Assembly (NCBI GenBank): GCA_963977065.1
Contig: CAXBNF010000005.1
Coordinates: 62,001 to 126,000, forward strand
Direction: 5' to 3'
Origin: Planktosalinus sp963977065
Lineage (GTDB): Bacteria > Bacteroidota > Bacteroidia > Flavobacteriales > Flavobacteriaceae
Length of the DNA: 64,000 nt
Shown: positions 42,900-52,570 of the stretch, piece after piece
Layout: every line of letters starts with the position of its first letter
Numbering within the stretch: position 1 is the first letter of the stretch
Translations under genes and position numbers: made by a program
Notes under the pieces: model-generated
Database searches by the model: none
The model's input: only the letters and a program-made list of their open reading frames with translations
Told to the model about the DNA's origin: nothing

Positions 42900-43742
42900 A
42901 TGAAAAAATCACTAATTCTAGCCATCGTTGCCGCAGGTATATTAACATCCTGTGTCTCCAAAAAGAAGTATGTTGCTCTTGAGGAACAGCTTTCAAACAC
43001 GCAGACCACCCTTCAAAAGACTGCAGTTGAAAAAGAAGAACTTGAAAAACGTTTTGCAATCATTGAGCAACGTGTTGCCGACTATAATGACAGAATCAAC
43101 TCCTTAAAGGAAACTTCTGAGCAAAAATATGAAATGAATGATATCGCGATGATGAACAAAAAGACAAAGGAAAACATGCGCAAAACTTTAGCCAATGTAG
43201 ATCCTGAAGTTTTAAGAGGTGTACAAACTCTAGAAGATTCAATCAACATAGCAGTTTCACATAACCTAATGAATTCTATCTCTGAAGATGACGGAAATGA
43301 TGACATACAGATTGATATAGACAAGACTGTAGTTATGATTTCAATTTCTGATAAGTTACTTTTTAACACTGCAAGTTACAGGGTAAATCCAAAAGCAAAT
43401 GACTTGCTTCAGAAACTTGCAGACGTCATCAATTCTGAACCAAGCCTAGAAGTTATGGTTGAAGGTCACACAGACCCCAGAAGTATTAATACAGCGGTAT
43501 TGGAAGACAACTGGGATTTAAGTGTAAAGCGTGCAACATCCATTGTAAGAATGCTAGAAAATAAATTTAATGTAGCACCAGAGAAACTAATTGCTGCAGG
43601 AAGAGGAAGTTCGATTCCTCTTGTTAAAAATGACAGCAGTGAAAACATGGCTAAAAACAGAAGAACAAGAATTGTTTTGATACCTGATTTAGATAAGTTT
43701 TTTGCTATGCTAGACTCTGAGGCACCAATTTCAGGAAATTAA
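42900..43742 (+). CDS. OmpA-family peptidoglycan-binding lipoprotein
   Basis: 280 residues. Lipobox ILTSC (Cys18), coiled coil at 25-85 (EEQLSNTQTTLQKTAVEKEELEK), linker, and a C-terminal OmpA domain with MVEGHTDPRSINTAVLEDNWDLSVKRATSIVRML and RIVLIPDL. It tethers the outer membrane to peptidoglycan. A strong terminator follows. Confidence 0.9.
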   Translation: MKKSLILAIVAAGILTSCVSKKKYVALEEQLSNTQTTLQKTAVEKEELEKRFAIIEQRVADYNDRINSLKETSEQKYEMNDIAMMNKKTKENMRKTLANVDPEVLRGVQTLEDSINIAVSHNLMNSISEDDGNDDIQIDIDKTVVMISISDKLLFNTASYRVNPKANDLLQKLADVINSEPSLEVMVEGHTDPRSINTAVLEDNWDLSVKRATSIVRMLENKFNVAPEKLIAAGRGSSIPLVKNDSSENMAKNRRTRIVLIPDLDKFFAMLDSEAPISGN

Positions 43743-43768
43743 AAGTAACTATTTGATAAATAAATTTA

Positions 43769-43796
43769 AAGGCAATCGAAAGATTGTCTTTTTTTA
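43769..43796 (+). terminator. terminator of the OmpA-family gene
   Basis: AAGGCAATC, GAAA tetraloop, GATTGTCTT, then TTTTT. A 9-bp stem (one G-U) immediately before the convergent small gene. Confidence 0.8.
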
Positions 43797-44018
43797 TTTT
43801 TTGTTGTCTTTCTCATTCTCTTTGTCAATTTTAACTTGTCTGCGCCACATAAAATAGATAATAATCAAAATAATTGGCAGAATGATAAAAACAATTACAT
43901 CAAACCAACTGTTAAGATTTATGGGGGAATTGTTTTGTGGACTTGGCACGTGAGTGGGTTGTTGTGCAGTTGCCAAAAAACTAAAAAGTATAAAAATAAG
44001 GTTCACAAACTTTTTCAT
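43794..44018 (-). CDS. Small single-pass membrane protein
   Basis: 74 residues. Signal peptide to ATAQ, Pro/Asn-rich stretch, one membrane helix (FDVIVFIILPIILIIIYFMW) and a basic tail (RRQVKIDKENEKDNKK). Conserved-looking short protein of unknown function; relatives are sometimes labelled adenylosuccinate synthetase without support. Confidence 0.65.
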   Translation of the reverse strand: MKKFVNLIFILFSFLATAQQPTHVPSPQNNSPINLNSWFDVIVFIILPIILIIIYFMWRRQVKIDKENEKDNKK

Positions 44019-44095
44019 TATAGCTAATTTTTTAAAGTTTGAATATACATTAATTTTGAATCAAAGTAAAGTTAAGAAGTAGTTTTAGTAGAAAT

Positions 44096-44971
44096 TTAAT
44101 ATTCGGGCATTGCTACATAAGTCGAGTCACCCGGAACTTTTGGAAAAGCTTTATTGCGCCAATCATCTTTTGCTTTTTCCAATTTTTTTTTGCTGGAGGA
44201 TACAAAATTCCAATATATAAAACGTTCTTCTTCAAAGGGTTTTCCTCCAAAAAGCAGTAAATGACTATTTGGCTGAACAAGAACATTGCAAACGTCTTCC
44301 ACTTTTGAAACCAGCATATTCCCATCATCAATGGGTTCGCCACATGCCACTATTCCACCTTCCACAATACAAATACCAATTTCACCTTTAAGGTTTTCTT
44401 TGGTATTGAGTTGAAATGAATCTTCTGTCTTTACTTCAATCATAAACAATTCAGACTTAACAGGAACAGGAGATTTTTTTCCATAACCTTCGCCTGCAAT
44501 GAGTTTAAATTGGGCACTTCCCTCCTTCCATTTGGGTAAAAGAGTTTCTTCTATGTGATGAAATTCGGGTTCACAGTCTTCCAGTTCTTTGGGTAATGCT
44601 ACCCAAATTTGATACCCGTGGGCGGTGAATGTATTTCCGTTTCTAAGTTCTTGTGGAGTTCTTTCTGTATGAGTCACTCCTTTCCCTGCCACCATCCAGT
44701 TTACAGAACCGGGAGTGATTTTTTGATTGGAGCCCAAACTGTCTTTATGGACAATTTCGCCTTCGAGCATAAAGGTGAGTGTTGAAAGCCCTGTGTGTGG
44801 GTGTTGATCAACATCCATATAATTATTTGGCCCAAGTTGTGTTGGGCCCATATGGTCAATAAAAATAAAAGGTCCCACCATTCTTTTTTTTCGGAAAGGC
44901 AACAAGCGACCCACTAAAAAATCACCTATATCCCTGCTGCGCTCCTCGATTATTAATCCAATGTTTGACAT
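44096..44971 (-). CDS. Pirin-family protein
   Basis: 291 residues, two cupin domains. Pirin motifs: VGPFIFIDHMGPTQLG, DQHPHTGLSTLTFMLEGEIVHKDSLG with metal-binding His residues, and VNWMVAGKGVTHTE. C-terminal cupin to the end (LLLFGGKPFEEERFIYWNFVSSS). Bacterial pirins can act as quercetin dioxygenases or redox regulators. The activity here is unknown. Confidence 0.9.
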   Translation of the reverse strand: MSNIGLIIEERSRDIGDFLVGRLLPFRKKRMVGPFIFIDHMGPTQLGPNNYMDVDQHPHTGLSTLTFMLEGEIVHKDSLGSNQKITPGSVNWMVAGKGVTHTERTPQELRNGNTFTAHGYQIWVALPKELEDCEPEFHHIEETLLPKWKEGSAQFKLIAGEGYGKKSPVPVKSELFMIEVKTEDSFQLNTKENLKGEIGICIVEGGIVACGEPIDDGNMLVSKVEDVCNVLVQPNSHLLLFGGKPFEEERFIYWNFVSSSKKKLEKAKDDWRNKAFPKVPGDSTYVAMPEY

Positions 44972-44987
44972 AAAAATTGCTTTTCAA

Positions 44988-44995
44988 CAAAGTTA
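44988..44995 (-). promoter_or_regulatory. -7 element of the pirin gene
   Basis: TAACTTTG on the minus strand matches TAnnTTTG, 17 nt before the pirin ATG, in the 40-nt gap to the CBS gene. The -33 element is not clear. Confidence 0.4.
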
Positions 44996-45011
44996 TGCAA
45001 ACGAAAAGAAA

Positions 45012-45428
45012 TTAATATTGTTCTAAAAGATATTTAATCAAATCTGTTGTAGTAACGATACCCACTAAGTGTCCATCTTTTTCTACCGGAAGCGCGTGGA
45101 ACTCTTTGGACGCCAAAACTTCTGCGGCTTCTCTAATTGTTGTTTGTTCAGAAATGGTTACGATATTTTTTGTCATTACTTGACTGATGTCAAACATATC
45201 ATAAACTACAGCATCTATCTCTTCATCATCATAAACAGCATCAGCAAAAGAAATGCGCAATAAATCTGAATAACTGAGCATTCCAATAATCTTGGTGCCG
45301 CTAACAACGGGAATGTGTCTAATTTTATGTTTTTTGAATAAAGCTTCGGCTTTCGTAAGTTCATCTTTGAGGTTTAATTTCACAACATTTGTGGTCATTA
45401 TTTTTGAAACAGGAACATTCTTTTTCAT
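45012..45428 (-). CDS. CBS-domain-pair protein
   Basis: 138 residues made of two CBS domains: VSKIMTTNVVKLNLKDELTKAEALFKKHKIRHIPVVSGTKIIGMLSYSDLL and VMTKNIVTISEQTTIREAAEVLASKEFHALPVEKDGHLVGIVTTTDLIKYL (quoted in part). CBS pairs bind adenine nucleotides and act as energy sensors. There is no attached effector domain. Confidence 0.9.
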   Translation of the reverse strand: MKKNVPVSKIMTTNVVKLNLKDELTKAEALFKKHKIRHIPVVSGTKIIGMLSYSDLLRISFADAVYDDEEIDAVVYDMFDISQVMTKNIVTISEQTTIREAAEVLASKEFHALPVEKDGHLVGIVTTTDLIKYLLEQY

Positions 45429-45551
45429 TTTAAAAGTATTTAAATTTATATTTTAAAAGTAGTTCAACAACATAAAAGAAAGAATGATAAATATCAGAAA
45501 CAGGTATTAATGTTAAAATTTTATTAATCAGTCCAATCTTTAGTCCTTAAC

Positions 45552-45583
45552 TTTTGTGTTCTTAGCTTAAACCTTTAGTTTCG
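45552..45583 (+). promoter_or_regulatory. Bacteroidota promoter of the FKBP isomerase gene
   Basis: -33 TTTTG (45552-45556), 19-nt spacer, -7 TAGTTTCG (45576-45583, one mismatch to TAnnTTTG). The ATG is at 45618. Confidence 0.6.
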
Positions 45584-45617
45584 CAATTATTGAAAAATTA
45601 ATCACAAAACAAAGAGT

Positions 45618-46046
45618 ATGAGTCAAGTAAAAGAAAATGACACAGTAAAAGTACATTACACCGGAAAATTAGAAAACGGTCAAATTTTTGACAGTTCGTT
45701 GCAACGCGAGCCCTTGGAATTCACAATAGGACAAGGTCAATTAATCCCCGGGTTTGAAAAAGGTGTTATCGACATGAAAGTCAATGAAAAGAAAACCATT
45801 AACATTCCACATACAGAAGCTTATGGTGAGGTAAGAGAAGAATTATTCCACGAAGTTGAAAAAGACAAGCTTCCGGAAGAAATGCAACTCGAAGTGGGTA
45901 TGGGCTTAATATCAAAAGCTCCTGACGGTTCTGAAAGACAGCTTATTTTACACGAAATCAAAGACGAAACCATCGTTGTTGACGCAAATCATCCGCTAGC
46001 AGGAAAAGATTTGACATTTGAACTTGAATTGGTTGAAATCAAGTAA
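45618..46046 (+). CDS. FKBP-type peptidyl-prolyl isomerase, SlyD-like
   Basis: 142 residues. FKBP core TVKVHYTGKLENGQIFDSS and PLEFTIGQGQLIPGFEKGVIDM with an inserted IF-type flap (EAYGEVREELFHEVEKDKLPEEM), as in SlyD. The His-rich SlyD tail is absent. Cytoplasmic folding helper and chaperone. A strong terminator follows. Confidence 0.92.
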   Translation: MSQVKENDTVKVHYTGKLENGQIFDSSLQREPLEFTIGQGQLIPGFEKGVIDMKVNEKKTINIPHTEAYGEVREELFHEVEKDKLPEEMQLEVGMGLISKAPDGSERQLILHEIKDETIVVDANHPLAGKDLTFELELVEIK

Positions 46047-46067
46047 ACAAATTATAATTCTATATTC

Positions 46068-46100
46068 AATGCCCGAATGTATTCTTCGGGCATTTTTTTT
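46068..46100 (+). terminator. terminator of the FKBP gene
   Basis: AATGCCCGAA (46068-46077), 7-nt loop, TTCGGGCATT (46085-46094), then T-run. A 10-bp GC-rich stem. Confidence 0.9.
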
Positions 46101-46138
46101 GCTTGTATTTTTAACAATAAAACAAGCTTGGGTTTTCC

Positions 46139-46146
46139 TATATTTG
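46139..46146 (+). promoter_or_regulatory. -7 element of the M28 peptidase gene
   Basis: TATATTTG matches TAnnTTTG, 25 nt before the ATG at 46172. No clear -33. Confidence 0.45.
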
Positions 46147-46171
46147 AAAAATCCAACATAAAACTTATTTC

Positions 46172-47722
46172 ATGAAAAAAATCACATTCGTTCTCTCTTT
46201 TTTTATATCGGGAGTTTTACTATTTGCACAAGACAAAGAAACGATTATTAACAACATTATTCAGGAAGTTGAAGAAAACTCACAAGTGGAACGCCTCGCT
46301 TATGAATTACTTGACGAAATCGGCCCCAGACTGGTTGGCACCCCCCAAATGCAACAAGCTCATGAGTGGGCTGTAGCCAAATTTAATTCGTGGGGAATTC
46401 AAGCAGAAAATCAACAATATGGCACCTGGCGTGGCTGGGAACGAGGTGTCACACATATTGATATGGTGCATCCCAGGATCAAATCACTTTCCGGAATGCA
46501 ACTCGCCTGGAGTGCCCCCACTTCCAAAAAAGGAATTACAGCAGAAGTCATCACACTGCCGGAAACCATTCAGGACTCATTGAGTTTTGCACGCTGGTTG
46601 CCCTCTGTGAAAGGAAAATTTGTTTTGGTCTCTATGTTACAAATGACAGGAAGACCAGATTATAACTGGGAAGAGTTTGCTACAGAAGCTTCTTTTGAAA
46701 AAATGAAAGAAGCACGCACTGAGCAAGTTTCAAAATGGAATGCCAATATGAGAAATTCAGGGTATTCCTCACGCTCCATAGATGCTGCTTTAGAAAATGC
46801 AGGTGCAGCAGGAATCATACAATCCCAATGGTCAAGAGGTTTTGGTGCCAATAAAATTTTTGGCTCGCGCACTAAATCCATTCCAACAATAGATATTTTA
46901 CTTGAAGACTATGGAACTTTATACAGACTTGCCCAAAACGGTGCCAAACCTCAAATCAAGTTGTATGCTGAATCCAAAGAGCTGGGTGAAGTACCCACAT
47001 TCAATACCATAGCACGCATTGAGGGCACAGAAAAACCCGAAGAATACATTTTACTTTCTGCCCACTATGACTCCTGGGACGGAGGTACCGGAGCTACTGA
47101 CAATGGTACGGGCAATGTCACTATGATGGAAATAGCACGCATCCTTAAAAAACACTACCCAAATCCCAAACGCACCATCATCGTGGGCCTTTGGGGAGGT
47201 GAAGAACAAGGACTTAATGGTTCCAGAGCTTTTGTAAAAGACAATCCGGCTATCGTTGAAAACATACACGTGCTTTTTAATCAAGATAATGGTACAGGCC
47301 GTGTGGCTAGTATCAACGGACAAGGATTTTTACACGCTTATGATTTTTTAGGAAAGTGGCTACACGATGTGCCTCAACAATTCAAATCTGAAATTGAAAC
47401 CACTTTCCCGGGAACACCTTCCGGTGGTGGTTCTGACCACTCTTCATTTGTATCTGCAGGTGCCCCTGCTTTTATGATGAGTTCGTTAAACTGGTCTTAT
47501 TGGAATTATACCTGGCATACCAATTTAGATACTTATGATAAAATTGTCTTTGATGATGTGAAAAACAATGTGGCTCTCATTGCAATTATGACGTATCTCG
47601 CCAGTGAAGACCCAGAGAAAACATCTCGTGAACGTGCTGTTTTACCAATCAGTACACGCACAGGCGAGCAATTGACCTGGCCAACACCCCGGGATGGTAA
47701 TCGCCGTGGCGGATTAGATTAA
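46172..47722 (+). CDS. Secreted M28-family zinc aminopeptidase/carboxypeptidase
   Basis: 516 residues. Signal peptide ending LLFAQ. A PA-like domain is inserted around 100-260. The M28 catalytic core follows: LLSAHYDSWDGGTGATDNGTG (metal His and Asp), GLWGGEEQGLNGS (Glu-Glu), FNQDNGTG (Asp), and GGGSDHSSFVSAG (His). Two zinc ions are expected. It acts in the periplasm or outside on peptides. It stands alone, with a strong terminator after it. Confidence 0.9.
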   Translation: MKKITFVLSFFISGVLLFAQDKETIINNIIQEVEENSQVERLAYELLDEIGPRLVGTPQMQQAHEWAVAKFNSWGIQAENQQYGTWRGWERGVTHIDMVHPRIKSLSGMQLAWSAPTSKKGITAEVITLPETIQDSLSFARWLPSVKGKFVLVSMLQMTGRPDYNWEEFATEASFEKMKEARTEQVSKWNANMRNSGYSSRSIDAALENAGAAGIIQSQWSRGFGANKIFGSRTKSIPTIDILLEDYGTLYRLAQNGAKPQIKLYAESKELGEVPTFNTIARIEGTEKPEEYILLSAHYDSWDGGTGATDNGTGNVTMMEIARILKKHYPNPKRTIIVGLWGGEEQGLNGSRAFVKDNPAIVENIHVLFNQDNGTGRVASINGQGFLHAYDFLGKWLHDVPQQFKSEIETTFPGTPSGGGSDHSSFVSAGAPAFMMSSLNWSYWNYTWHTNLDTYDKIVFDDVKNNVALIAIMTYLASEDPEKTSRERAVLPISTRTGEQLTWPTPRDGNRRGGLD

Positions 47723-47749
47723 TAAGCCAACCATTTAGATTCTATTTTA

Positions 47750-47788
47750 GACCTAACAGGTTTCTTTAACCTGTTAGGTCTTATTTTT
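47750..47788 (+). terminator. terminator of the M28 peptidase gene
   Basis: GACCTAACAGGTT (47750-47762), loop TCTTT, AACCTGTTAGGTC (47768-47780), then TTATTTTT. A 13-bp perfect stem 27 nt past the stop. Confidence 0.85.
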
Positions 47789-47888
47789 AGATGCCCATCT
47801 CAAGTTAGAGGGGCTTTTTTAGTTAAAAGAATCTAAAATCGCAATAGGGTACTCAGAACATCGTTTTCTTTGTATAAAACTTTAACCA

Positions 47889-50171
47889 TTGACTTTCTCA
47901 AAACGAAAACTTCTAAAAAGGATTGTCTATTTTTTTACAGGAATCCTTATACTCTTAATTCTCTTTTATCTGAGTGTTCTATTAGGTTTATGGGGTCCTG
48001 TTCCAACTCAAAAACAACTTTCAGAAATACAACAAAGTGAAGCTTCAGAAGTTTTGGCAGAGGATGGTGAATTGCTTGGAAAATACTTTCGGTTTGACAG
48101 ACAATCCATTTCTTATGAGGAGTTTCCGGAACACTTAATCCACGCCTTGGTGGCAACAGAAGATGCTCGCTTTTATGATCACAACGGTATTGACGGGCAG
48201 AGTCTATTCAGGGTGTTTTTTAAAACCATATTGTTACAGGATGCTTCTGCCGGTGGTGGAAGTACTATTACCCAACAATTGGCCAAAAATCTTTATGGGA
48301 GACAAGATGTTAATAAAATTGGTATTGTTGTTACCAAACTCAGAGAGTCCATTATCGCAAGGAGAATGGAAAAGTTGTACACCAAAGAAGAAATTTTGAC
48401 CCTCTATTTAAACACGGTGCCTTTTAGTGACAATACTTATGGAATTGAAAGTGCGTCTAAAAAGTTTTTCAACAAACCCACAACCGATCTAACGATTGCT
48501 GAAGCAGCAACACTTGTAGGTACTTTAAAAGCTTCCAATTTTTTCAATCCGCGTTTGTATCCTGAACGCAGCCAGGACCGAAGAGATGTTGTTATTTCTC
48601 AAATGGAACGATACAAATACCTCCTGCCTCAATTGGCAGATGATGCCAAGCGAGCACCTTTGAAACTAGACTATCAATACTTTAATCACAATAAAGGGTT
48701 GGCAACTTATTTCAGAGAACAGTTGCGCAGAGATGTAACACGCATTCTGGATACTTTAAGAGATGAAAACGGAAAACCTTATAATTTGTACAATGACGGT
48801 TTAAAAATCCACACCACCATCGATTATACAATGCAGCGATATGCTGAGGAATTAATGTTACTACACATGAGTAAACTTCAACAAGCTTATGAGGATTCTT
48901 GGGGAACTCAAGCCCCTTGGCGTAAAAACACGAAGCTTATTGAAGGTGAAGCAAAAAAACTACCCATTTACAAAAAAATGCTTCAAGAGGGTTATAAAGT
49001 AGATGAAATATTTGATTCTTTGAGAATACCCCAAGAACGACAACTGTTTTCTTATGACTCCATACTAAAAATTAATGCCAGTGTGATGGACAGTATCAAG
49101 CATTATATGAAATTTTTGAATGTCGGGAGTGTAACACTTGAATCGAAAACCGGTGCAGTTAAAACGTGGATTGGCGGGGTTGATTTCAGTGCGTTTCAGT
49201 TTGATCATATTTCACAAAGCAAACGTCAAGTGGGTTCTACTTTTAAACCGATAGTTTATACAGCAGCTCTTGAAAATGGTATGGATGCTTGTTCCTATTT
49301 TTCTATGGATGAAGTGACGTATGCTGATGATTACAAACCCACTAACTCATCTAAGCCCGAAGATGATGACCCCTATTTAAACTATTCATTAAAATATGCC
49401 CTGAGTAAATCGGTCAATACCATTGCTGTGAAAGTCCAAATGGAAACCGGAATCGAAAATGTGATTGCGCAAGCAGAAAAAATGGGGATTACCTCCCCCC
49501 TGCCTCAGGTTTCATCTCTTGCTTTGGGAACTTCAGAAATGAGTGTGCTGGAATTGGCAAAAGCTTACACAGCTTACAGTAATGATGGATTTGTGAGTAC
49601 TCCCTATTATATTACCCGAATTGAAACCAAAGACGGAAGAATTATCGCAGATTTCACCCCCCAAATTGCTGATGAAAAAGCCTTTTCTGATGATACCCGC
49701 CATTTGATACTTGATATGTTACAAGAAACAGTCAATACTGGTACTGCATCCAGATTGCGTAGTACGTATAGGCTTAACAATGCTATTGCCGGTAAAACCG
49801 GAACCACTCAAAACAATCGTGATGCGTGGTTTGTGGCCATAACACCAAAATTAACTTCAGTTACCTGGGTGGGAAATGATTTGAACATTCCTTTCAGGAG
49901 TACTTCATTGGGCCAAGGCGCAAATGCAGCGCTTCCATTGTTTGCTCAATTTTACAGCAGTTTGAATGCAAATTCAAAGTACAATGAGATTACCAATTCC
50001 CGTTTTGAAAAAATCCCGGAACACCTCATAGAACAAACGCTTTGTGAAGACACTAAAAGAGACGGCTTTTTTAAAAGACTGTTTACCAATCCGGATAAAC
50101 CAAAAGTGGAAAAGGAAGAGAAAAAGAAAGGCGGTATTTTTTCAATTTTCAAGAAAAAAAATAAAAACTAA
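47889..50171 (+). CDS. Bifunctional peptidoglycan synthase (PBP1A type, GT51 + transpeptidase)
   Basis: 760 residues from a TTG start, the only start that keeps the N-terminal anchor (an in-frame stop is three nucleotides further up the frame). Membrane anchor IVYFFTGILILLILFYLSVLL; glycosyltransferase domain with catalytic Glu91 in VATEDARFYDHNG and GGGSTITQQLAKN; transpeptidase domain with nucleophile Ser about 449 in VGSTFKP, SVN in LSKSVNTIA, and KTGTT in AGKTGTTQNN. The C-terminal tail is basic. It polymerises and cross-links peptidoglycan in the periplasm. Confidence 0.92.
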   Translation: MTFSKRKLLKRIVYFFTGILILLILFYLSVLLGLWGPVPTQKQLSEIQQSEASEVLAEDGELLGKYFRFDRQSISYEEFPEHLIHALVATEDARFYDHNGIDGQSLFRVFFKTILLQDASAGGGSTITQQLAKNLYGRQDVNKIGIVVTKLRESIIARRMEKLYTKEEILTLYLNTVPFSDNTYGIESASKKFFNKPTTDLTIAEAATLVGTLKASNFFNPRLYPERSQDRRDVVISQMERYKYLLPQLADDAKRAPLKLDYQYFNHNKGLATYFREQLRRDVTRILDTLRDENGKPYNLYNDGLKIHTTIDYTMQRYAEELMLLHMSKLQQAYEDSWGTQAPWRKNTKLIEGEAKKLPIYKKMLQEGYKVDEIFDSLRIPQERQLFSYDSILKINASVMDSIKHYMKFLNVGSVTLESKTGAVKTWIGGVDFSAFQFDHISQSKRQVGSTFKPIVYTAALENGMDACSYFSMDEVTYADDYKPTNSSKPEDDDPYLNYSLKYALSKSVNTIAVKVQMETGIENVIAQAEKMGITSPLPQVSSLALGTSEMSVLELAKAYTAYSNDGFVSTPYYITRIETKDGRIIADFTPQIADEKAFSDDTRHLILDMLQETVNTGTASRLRSTYRLNNAIAGKTGTTQNNRDAWFVAITPKLTSVTWVGNDLNIPFRSTSLGQGANAALPLFAQFYSSLNANSKYNEITNSRFEKIPEHLIEQTLCEDTKRDGFFKRLFTNPDKPKVEKEEKKKGGIFSIFKKKNKN

Positions 50172-50172
50172 T

Positions 50173-51684
50173 TTACATACTTTTTCTAAGTAATGCTCTT
50201 AAGCTTCTTTTGTAATCATCTGTGAGCCAGTCGATATAATTATTGGTTGTTTTGCTCAAACAATAAGCATATTTCTGCACTCTGAAAGAGATTGCATCTT
50301 CCAAAAGAAGCGCAAGTTTCATGGCTTCAAAGGCATCTTCACTGTTTTCAAGACACATTTGAGCGTGTTGTTCTATGGCTTGATCTATGGCAAGTTTTGG
50401 CTTTAAGCCCTTCTTTTTTGCCTGATGAAATGCTTCTTCTACATCAAAATCAACTTCTTTTGAGTTTTTAAACTTTTTTCTGATTTCCTTGGGCATCTCA
50501 TAAGAAAAGTTGCGCTCAATCGTCTCGTCCGGAATGAGGTTTTCCAGAAAATAATCAGGGTTTTTAAAGACTAAATTCCAATCCACTTTATCTTCCCATA
50601 GACCAAAGCGAGCCAAATTATTTCCCATATCGACAACGGTAAATTCATTTTTTGAGTCTGTAACTCTCGAGCCACGTCCAATCATTTGATGGTAGAGTGT
50701 TAATGATCGTGTGGCTCTGTTGAGAATGATGGCTTCGATATCAGGCACATCAAAACCGGTTGTTAAAATCCCAACTGAGGTAATGATTGCATTGGGTGTT
50801 TCTCTAAACCAATCAATAATTTCTTTTCGTTCTGCATCATTGTGTTTATTATCCAGATGGCGAATGTTGTCATAGCCCGATCTCTTAAATGATTCATAAA
50901 CATATTTTGAAGTGTTTATTCCATTATTAAAAATAAGGGTTTTCTTGTCTTTTGCTCGTTCTTCATATGCATAAATTAACTTTTCTTGCATAGCAAAATC
51001 AATATAAACCACTTCTGAAGACTTAACTGTATAGTCACCATTGATTCCAATTCTCAAAGCGCCAAGTCCTACATTGTAACTATAAGTGGTAGCTTTAGCT
51101 AAAAAACCTTTATCAATTAATTCAGCGATAGAATGGCCCACAATGAGTTCATTGTAAGTATCTTTCATTGGTAGTTTAATATTTGAACTTAGAGGGGTTG
51201 CGGTCACCCCAAGAATATCACATTTTTTAAAATACTTGAATAATTTTCTAAAGGAATTGTAATGGGCTTCATCAACTATAACAAGACCAATATTTTTCAT
51301 GTTTAACTCATTTTCTTTCAGCCTGTTGTTGAGAGTTTCAACCATTGCAACATAACAAGTGTAGTCCTCCTGATTTGGAATTTCTTTAACCGCACTGTTT
51401 ATGACTTTGTTTTTGACACCAATTTCTGTTAGGGTGTTTGAAGTTTGTTTACTTAGCTCTATGCGATGGGTTAATATGAGTACTTTATTGTTTGTTTCTT
51501 GAATATATCTTTTTGCTATTTCAGAAAAAATGACGGTTTTTCCACCGCCTGTAGGAAGTTGATAAAGTATATTATAGCTTTCAGGAAATCTATTAAATCG
51601 ATCAAAAATGGTTTCTATGGCATCTTTTTGATAGGTATAGAGTTCTCTTTCTTTTATTTTATCTTGTTCGGCTACTTCAATCAT
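50173..51684 (-). CDS. DEAD/DEAH-box superfamily 2 helicase
   Basis: 503 residues. Walker A LPTGGGKTVIF (43-53), DEAH box at 138-141 (VIVDEAHYNSF), SAT-like GVTATPL, motif IV/V region TLIFNNGI and TTGFDVPDIEAII, motif VI HQMIGRGSRV. The architecture resembles SSL2/RadD-type helicases. The C-terminal 130 residues are helical. It is convergent with the PBP gene, with stops 1 nt apart. The nucleic-acid substrate is unknown. Confidence 0.88.
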   Translation of the reverse strand: MIEVAEQDKIKERELYTYQKDAIETIFDRFNRFPESYNILYQLPTGGGKTVIFSEIAKRYIQETNNKVLILTHRIELSKQTSNTLTEIGVKNKVINSAVKEIPNQEDYTCYVAMVETLNNRLKENELNMKNIGLVIVDEAHYNSFRKLFKYFKKCDILGVTATPLSSNIKLPMKDTYNELIVGHSIAELIDKGFLAKATTYSYNVGLGALRIGINGDYTVKSSEVVYIDFAMQEKLIYAYEERAKDKKTLIFNNGINTSKYVYESFKRSGYDNIRHLDNKHNDAERKEIIDWFRETPNAIITSVGILTTGFDVPDIEAIILNRATRSLTLYHQMIGRGSRVTDSKNEFTVVDMGNNLARFGLWEDKVDWNLVFKNPDYFLENLIPDETIERNFSYEMPKEIRKKFKNSKEVDFDVEEAFHQAKKKGLKPKLAIDQAIEQHAQMCLENSEDAFEAMKLALLLEDAISFRVQKYAYCLSKTTNNYIDWLTDDYKRSLRALLRKSM

Positions 51685-51855
51685 CGTTGTTTCTTGTGCA
51701 TTTTTACAAAAATAACACCTTTATTAAGTTATTCCATAAAATAAAGCTAAAAGTGTGTTAATCTGAATTCTTAATTATTAGAATAAAAACTTGAAACATT
51801 TAAATTTAAGGTAAGAATAACATTTTGTTAGTTTTAAATTTCAAGTTGTTATGTT

Positions 51856-51863
51856 ACATTTGT
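51856..51863 (+). promoter_or_regulatory. -7 element of the VTT-protein gene
   Basis: TACATTTG matches TAnnTTTG. It overlaps the region of an upstream ATG (51851) and so favours the start at 51884. Confidence 0.5.
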
Positions 51864-51883
51864 GCTTTGTTACAGAATACCCC

Positions 51884-52501
51884 ATGTCTAAAGAAAAACC
51901 GAAAAAGAAATCACGTTTGCAATTGTTGCATCAATACTACAGCTATACTGGCTTTTATGGCTTTTTAGGTAGTAGTTTGTTGAAGGCTATTCCATTAATA
52001 CTTTTATTTGTTGGTGGTTTGTTTGCTATACATTATTATGTGATTGATGTGAATGTTTTGCTCAATATAGTCACAGAAACTTTTCCCGCTTTTGGGGTTT
52101 TTACAGTTTTCTTTATTTCTGAATCTCTTCTAGGCCTCATTCCTCCTGAACTTTTTATCGCTTGGTCAAGTAAATCTGTTACTCCTGTTTTTCATTTATC
52201 ATTATTAGCCCTACTTTCTTATGCCGGTGGCGTTGTATCATACTACATTGGAAAAGCCATTACTAAAATTCCTTCAGTTCATGAGTATCTGGAGATAAAA
52301 ATGGCAAAGCACATTCGCAATACCAGAAAATGGGGTGGATTTTTAATTGTTGTGGGAGCATTACTGCCCATACCCTATTCATTGACTACAATGACTGCGG
52401 GTATTATAAAGTATCCTCTCAACAGTTTATTGCTTTTTGGTTTATTGCGATTTTTGCGTTTTTATATTTATGCATTAGCAATTTTTAATATCGTTAGTTA
52501 A
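51884..52501 (+). CDS. VTT/SNARE-associated (YqaA/DedA-like) membrane protein
   Basis: 205 residues from the ATG at 51884; an ATG 33 nt up lies before the -7 box and is rejected. A basic N-terminus, then several helices: AIPLILLFVGGLFAIHYYVI, FPAFGVFTVFFISESLLGLIPPELFIAW (VTT signature E-x-x-x-x-x-I/P-x-E), LSLLALLSYAGGVVSYYIGK, and GGFLIVVGALLPIPYSLTTMTAGIIKYP. Relatives are lipid scramblases or flippases or of unknown role. Confidence 0.82.
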   Translation: MSKEKPKKKSRLQLLHQYYSYTGFYGFLGSSLLKAIPLILLFVGGLFAIHYYVIDVNVLLNIVTETFPAFGVFTVFFISESLLGLIPPELFIAWSSKSVTPVFHLSLLALLSYAGGVVSYYIGKAITKIPSVHEYLEIKMAKHIRNTRKWGGFLIVVGALLPIPYSLTTMTAGIIKYPLNSLLLFGLLRFLRFYIYALAIFNIVS

Positions 52502-52570
52502 AACGCTCTCTACCTCCTCTCTCTATTTTTCTTATTTACAGTCAATTATAGTTAATTATTTGTTAAATAC

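Noticed and set aside
44040..44095. Terminator after the pirin gene or promoter of the small membrane protein
   Set aside because: No stem with a U-tail and no TAnnTTTG box was convincing there.
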